Source of the DNA: Arenicellales bacterium
GTDB lineage: Bacteria; Pseudomonadota; Gammaproteobacteria; Arenicellales; UBA868
Assembly (NCBI GenBank): GCA_028825345.1
Contig: JAPKAJ010000019.1
Coordinates: 1-16,672, forward strand
Length of the DNA stretch: 16,672 bases
Reading direction: 5' to 3'
Shown: piece after piece, positions 13,408-16,672 of the stretch
Layout: each line of letters starts with the position of its first letter
How positions within the stretch are numbered: position 1 is the stretch's first letter
Notes under the pieces: model-generated
What the model was told of the DNA's origin: nothing
Databases searched by the model: none
The model's input: the letters and a program-made list of their open reading frames with translations, nothing else
Translations under genes and position numbers: made by a program

Positions 13408-13884
13408 ATGGATTTATTCAAAGACGCGGAGCAGTTACGGGAAATTCCACTTTTTGCCCGGCTTGAGCCTACCCGCTTGAAGCTATTGGCTTTCTCCAGC
13501 GAGGAAGCGAGTTTTGATGACGGCGATATTATCTTTACGATGAACTCGTCCTCTGACAGCGCCTACGTGATCATGTCGGGCGAGGTTGAGGTATTTTTAC
13601 GCAAAGAGGCGACGGGTGAGCCAATTGCTGTGCTCCCGGCCAATGATCTGGTTGGAGAGATGGGCGTTATCGGCAACCAGCCCCGGGTTGCCACCTTGAG
13701 AGCCAAAGGGCAAGTGCGTTGCTTACGAATTCTGGCGGATGATTTTCTTGATTTATTAAAAGATAACCCAGAGGTGTCGCTAAGCGTGTTGCGCCAATTG
13801 GTCGATCGACTGACCAAAGCATCCCAGGCCCTGGAGGCTATGCGCAGTAGCATGCCAGCGGCATCCGATTCGCCAACGCCCTGA
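13408..13884 (+). CDS. Stand-alone cyclic-nucleotide-binding domain protein
   Basis: This 158-residue protein is almost entirely one CRP-like cNMP-binding domain (about 15-125) and a short helix, with no DNA-binding domain or enzymatic partner. The beta-roll shows FDDGDIIFTMNSSSDSAYVI (36-55) and MSGEVEVFL. The phosphate-binding cassette is VGEMGVIGNQPRVATL (82-97), with E84, R93 and T96, the residues that contact the cyclic phosphate and ribose in CRP/PKA domains. The usual small residue after GE-hydrophobic is G86. It could therefore bind cAMP or cGMP. The tail (126-158) is a helix followed by a Ser/Pro-rich end. The start is ATG 13408; no SD is obvious. The HD-hydrolase gene begins five bases after its stop, which suggests a joint role. 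Biological output is unknown. Confidence 0.85.
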   Translation: MDLFKDAEQLREIPLFARLEPTRLKLLAFSSEEASFDDGDIIFTMNSSSDSAYVIMSGEVEVFLRKEATGEPIAVLPANDLVGEMGVIGNQPRVATLRAKGQVRCLRILADDFLDLLKDNPEVSLSVLRQLVDRLTKASQALEAMRSSMPAASDSPTP

Positions 13885-13889
13885 CTTTC

Positions 13890-14519
13890 GTGGATTGCCA
13901 CCGCTTTGACGCATTATGGCGCCGTGCAGGCGGAGGGTTGGACTCGCACCCCCTATTTGATTTGCTAACCGATTATTACCAGGAGGCACACCGCCACTAT
14001 CACAACGGACATCATATTGTCGTCTGCCTTCAAGCGTACGATGATGCTGCGGTCGCAATCGGGGCCGATGATGCAGTTGAAATGGCGTTGTGGTTTCACG
14101 ATGCCATCTATACGCCAGGCGCGAGTGATAACGAGGCGCGCAGTGTTGCGTGGTTCCAGGAACTGGCTGCAGGTCAATTGCCAGGCTCTTTTATTTCTGA
14201 GGTAAGTCATCTGATTATGGCTACGTGCCACACCGATCTGCCCGTAGTATCTGGTGCAAAGTTTGTGGTTGATGTGGATCTTTGGGGTCTGGGGCAGGCC
14301 TGGGAAGGATTTTTCGCCGATACCACGGCGATTCGACGAGAGGCACCCCAGTTAACCGATGAAGATTTTGCCCGTGGCCAGCGCAAGTTCTTTGAGCCGA
14401 TACTGCAAAGAGCACACATTTACTTTACCTCACACTTCCAACACCATTTTGATGGTGCCGCCCGCGATAATATCCAGCATCTGCTGGATCACCTGGATTC
14501 CAAGGTAGCCTGGCAATAG
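13890..14519 (+). CDS. Predicted HD-superfamily metal-dependent phosphohydrolase (COG4339-like)
   Basis: This soluble 209-residue protein resembles the COG4339 group of predicted HD phosphohydrolases (often misnamed NMDA-receptor-subunit-like in databases). The likely metal ligands are in RHYHNGHHI (35-43), WFHDAIY (68-74, the HD pair H69-D70) and the later Asp in VVDVDLWGLG. YYQEAHRHYHN at the N-terminal side and EARSVAW after the HD helix fit the group. Members probably cleave a phosphate ester or nucleotide; no substrate is established to my knowledge. GTG 13890 starts five bases after the cyclic-nucleotide-binding gene, so the two are almost surely co-transcribed. Nucleotide second-messenger turnover is therefore a reasonable guess, not more. 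Confidence 0.8.
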   Translation: MDCHRFDALWRRAGGGLDSHPLFDLLTDYYQEAHRHYHNGHHIVVCLQAYDDAAVAIGADDAVEMALWFHDAIYTPGASDNEARSVAWFQELAAGQLPGSFISEVSHLIMATCHTDLPVVSGAKFVVDVDLWGLGQAWEGFFADTTAIRREAPQLTDEDFARGQRKFFEPILQRAHIYFTSHFQHHFDGAARDNIQHLLDHLDSKVAWQ

Positions 14520-14588
14520 ATCTGTGGCGCGCGTGGCGTAGGTTATCCGCGGCACATCACCAGACCATTATCACAAGAACATCCCGCT

Positions 14589-16568
14589 ATGTTTAATAAG
14601 TTATTGGTGGCTAACCGCGGTGAGATTGCTTGTCGCGTAATGCGTACAGCGAAACATCTCGGCATTAAGACTGTGGCTGTTTATTCCGATGCTGATCGGG
14701 ATGCTTTACATACCTTGATGGCAGACGAGGCGGTGCATATTGGTAAAGCTCCTTCGGCCGAGAGTTATCTGGTGGTCGATAACATCCTTGAGGCCTGTCG
14801 CCATACCGGGGCAGATGCGGTTCACCCCGGTTACGGTTTTTTGTCGGAAAATAGCGGATTTGTCGCAGCGGCCGAAGCAGCCGGCGTCACATTCGTTGGA
14901 CCGTCGATTAATGCCATTCAGGTGATGGGTGACAAGATCGCGTCCAAGGCTCTGGCCGGCTCTGCAGGGGTTCCGACCATCCCCGGGTACAACGGCGTAT
15001 TGGCAGATGCGGACGAGGCCGTTGCGCGGGCGGGGGCTATCGGGTATCCGGTAATGCTCAAGGCCAGCGCCGGTGGCGGTGGCAAAGGTATGCGCATCGC
15101 TCGCGATGAAGCGCAATGCCGTGAGGGTTTTGCGCGGGCTTCCAGCGAAGCGCGAGCCAGCTTTTCCGATGACCGGATATTTGTCGAAAAGCTTATTAGC
15201 CAACCACGACATATCGAAATCCAGGTTTTGGCCGATACCTATGGCAACTGTATTCATTTAAACGAGCGCGAATGCTCCATTCAGCGTCGCCACCAGAAAG
15301 TACTTGAAGAGGCGCCGTCGCCGTTTATTGACCCGGCAACCCGGGCGCAGATGGGGGCCCAGGCCATCGCCCTGGCACAAGCCGTCGACTATTGCTCGGC
15401 CGGTACTGTGGAGTTCATTGTTGACGATGCGCGTAACTTCTATTTTCTGGAGATGAATACGCGCCTGCAGGTAGAGCACCCGGTGACCGAACTGATCACC
15501 GGTATCGATCTGGTTGAGTGGATGTTACGTATTGCCGCCGGTGAGCCTTTGGCATTAACCCAGGATGATGTGGGCATCAGCGGCTGGTCTATCGAATCCC
15601 GGGTTTATGCAGAGGACCCTTTCAGGGGGTTCGTACCCTCGACCGGGCGTCTGTTGCGTTTTCGCCCCCCAGCCGAGTCGGCAACTGTGCGGGTAGATGC
15701 CGGGGTCAGTGAAGGCAGTGAGGTCAGTATGCACTATGATCCGATGGTTGCTAAGCTGGTTACCTACGGGCCTGATCGCAACAGCGCCACTGCCGCCATG
15801 TGTCGCGCACTGGATCGATTCCAGGTCAAGGGGATTCAGAGCAATATCCCTTTCCTAGCGGCCCTGGTAATGCACCCGCGCTTCGTTGCAGGAGAGCTGA
15901 CCACTGGGTTCATCGAAGAGGAGTACCCCGAGGGCTTTGCTGCCGCCAGACCGTCAGATCTCATTGTGTGCCGTATCGCCGCACTTGTTGCTGTGATCCA
16001 TGAGCACTGGCGCACCCGTGAACAGTTTGGTTCTGCCAATCAGCCATCAACCAGTGTGCGCCATGTACGGATCAATGATGCCCAGCATGCGGTTCAGGTA
16101 TATCGCGATGGACTGAGTTGGTCGGTTAATGTCAATCACGAGCGGGTGAAACTCGAGCTGCCCGAGTCAGTCTTTAGTCCGGTGGTCGACTTCATTGCAG
16201 ACGGTATTGCCTGTAGCGCCCAGGTGCATCGTCAAGGATTAATCTATGAAGTGTTCCATAGCGGCACCCTGGTGCAGGCTATGGTGCTTGAATCCTACAG
16301 CGCGGGACTGTATGAACTGATGCCCCGTAAGATCATTTTGGACCTGTCCCATCTGGTGCTTTCTCCCATGCCAGGTTTGTTGGTATCACTGTCGGCAGAA
16401 GCTGGCGACGTGGTCAAGGCAGGCGAGGAGCTTGGGGTGATCGAGGCGATGAAAATGGAAAATGTGATTCGCGCGCCACGCGATGGCACTGTGGCTGCGG
16501 TCCATATCCGTGACGGTGAGGTCCTCGAGGTCGATCAGGCGATACTTGAGTTTGAGCAGCCGGCATGA
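14589..16568 (+). CDS. pccA: Biotin-dependent acyl-CoA (probably propionyl-CoA) carboxylase, alpha subunit
   Basis: This subunit carboxylates its own biotin with bicarbonate and ATP and hands the carboxyl group to a beta subunit for acyl-CoA. Its 659 residues have the normal layout: biotin carboxylase (1-445), middle BT-type region (about 450-580) and biotinyl carrier domain (585-657). Catalytic residues line up with E. coli AccC: K116, glycine loop KASAGGGGKGM (158-168), H208/E210 in RHIEIQ, RRHQK (233-237), E275, E288, N290, R292 and Q294 in FLEMNTRLQVEHP. Biotin is on K622 in EAMKMEN. Length and layout also fit methylcrotonyl-CoA carboxylase (LiuD), but the stop overlaps the start of meaB (ATGA), which points to the propionyl-to-methylmalonyl-CoA route. 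No beta subunit or mutase gene lies just upstream. The SD is weak. Confidence 0.85.
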   Translation: MFNKLLVANRGEIACRVMRTAKHLGIKTVAVYSDADRDALHTLMADEAVHIGKAPSAESYLVVDNILEACRHTGADAVHPGYGFLSENSGFVAAAEAAGVTFVGPSINAIQVMGDKIASKALAGSAGVPTIPGYNGVLADADEAVARAGAIGYPVMLKASAGGGGKGMRIARDEAQCREGFARASSEARASFSDDRIFVEKLISQPRHIEIQVLADTYGNCIHLNERECSIQRRHQKVLEEAPSPFIDPATRAQMGAQAIALAQAVDYCSAGTVEFIVDDARNFYFLEMNTRLQVEHPVTELITGIDLVEWMLRIAAGEPLALTQDDVGISGWSIESRVYAEDPFRGFVPSTGRLLRFRPPAESATVRVDAGVSEGSEVSMHYDPMVAKLVTYGPDRNSATAAMCRALDRFQVKGIQSNIPFLAALVMHPRFVAGELTTGFIEEEYPEGFAAARPSDLIVCRIAALVAVIHEHWRTREQFGSANQPSTSVRHVRINDAQHAVQVYRDGLSWSVNVNHERVKLELPESVFSPVVDFIADGIACSAQVHRQGLIYEVFHSGTLVQAMVLESYSAGLYELMPRKIILDLSHLVLSPMPGLLVSLSAEAGDVVKAGEELGVIEAMKMENVIRAPRDGTVAAVHIRDGEVLEVDQAILEFEQPA

Positions 16569-16672
16569 GCGAGGATACGGTTTCTAGTCTGGCTGATGCT
16601 CTTTGCAGCGGGGACCGTCGGGCTTTGGCACAGGCCATCACTCTGGTGGAATCAACCCGTGACCAGCACCGG
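16565..16672 (+). CDS. meaB: MeaB/ArgK-type GTPase, methylmalonyl-CoA mutase chaperone (5' part only)
   Basis: Thirty-six codons are visible before the window ends. After a short variable start (MSEDTVSS), LADALCSGDRRALAQAITLV then ESTRDQHR is the well-known N-terminal segment of the MeaB/ArgK GTPase family. MeaB protects and reloads adenosylcobalamin-dependent methylmalonyl-CoA mutase. The GTPase motifs lie outside the window. The ATGA overlap with the carboxylase gene indicates translational coupling and one propionate-degradation operon. Confidence 0.85.
   Translation, partial: MSEDTVSSLADALCSGDRRALAQAITLVESTRDQHR

Overview
The window reads as chromosomal DNA of a Gram-negative gammaproteobacterium, probably a free-living aquatic or marine heterotroph. 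The basis is a BamC-type outer-membrane assembly lipoprotein, a small Porin_4-like outer-membrane porin, Pseudomonas-like polyamine catabolic enzymes (SpuC/PauA types), and a biotin-dependent acyl-CoA carboxylase followed by MeaB. Genes are dense, with ATGA start/stop overlaps inside operons. I saw no tRNA, rRNA, CRISPR array, integrase, transposase or phage gene. The exact genus cannot be read from this sequence.

Region 1 (1-9345) is a divergent nitrogen-compound uptake and catabolism locus. Leftward run a gamma-glutamyl-polyamine synthetase (GS family, 1347-2726) and a SpuC-type polyamine:pyruvate aminotransferase (1-1205, cut by the window edge). The aminotransferase has its own likely promoter and an operator-like inverted repeat. 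Rightward, after a 375-base regulatory gap, run a periplasmic binding protein, an intrinsic terminator or attenuator, two LivH/LivM-type permeases with unusual extra domains, the LivG and LivF ATPases, and a nitrilase-superfamily amidase. The layout suggests import of an amide- or carbamoyl-bearing amine, hydrolysis in the cytoplasm, and feeding of the amine into the glutamylation/transamination route. The transported ligand is not known.

Region 2 (9346-11034) holds a shared bidirectional terminator, a leftward porin gene with its promoter region, and a decayed second porin copy of which only the last strand and downstream terminator remain recognisable.

Region 3 (11035-12606) has a small lipoprotein gene convergent with bamC. 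The two proteins share an EVPP motif after the lipidated cysteine and a Tyr/Trp-rich helical segment.

Region 4 (12701-14519) is a rightward set: mobA (molybdenum cofactor guanylyltransferase), a stand-alone cyclic-nucleotide-binding protein, and an HD-superfamily metal-dependent phosphohydrolase. The last two are separated by only five bases.

Region 5 (14589 to the end) is a biotin-carboxylase/BCCP subunit of an acyl-CoA carboxylase, overlapping by ATGA the start of meaB, the methylmalonyl-CoA mutase GTPase chaperone. That neighbour favours propionyl-CoA as the substrate.
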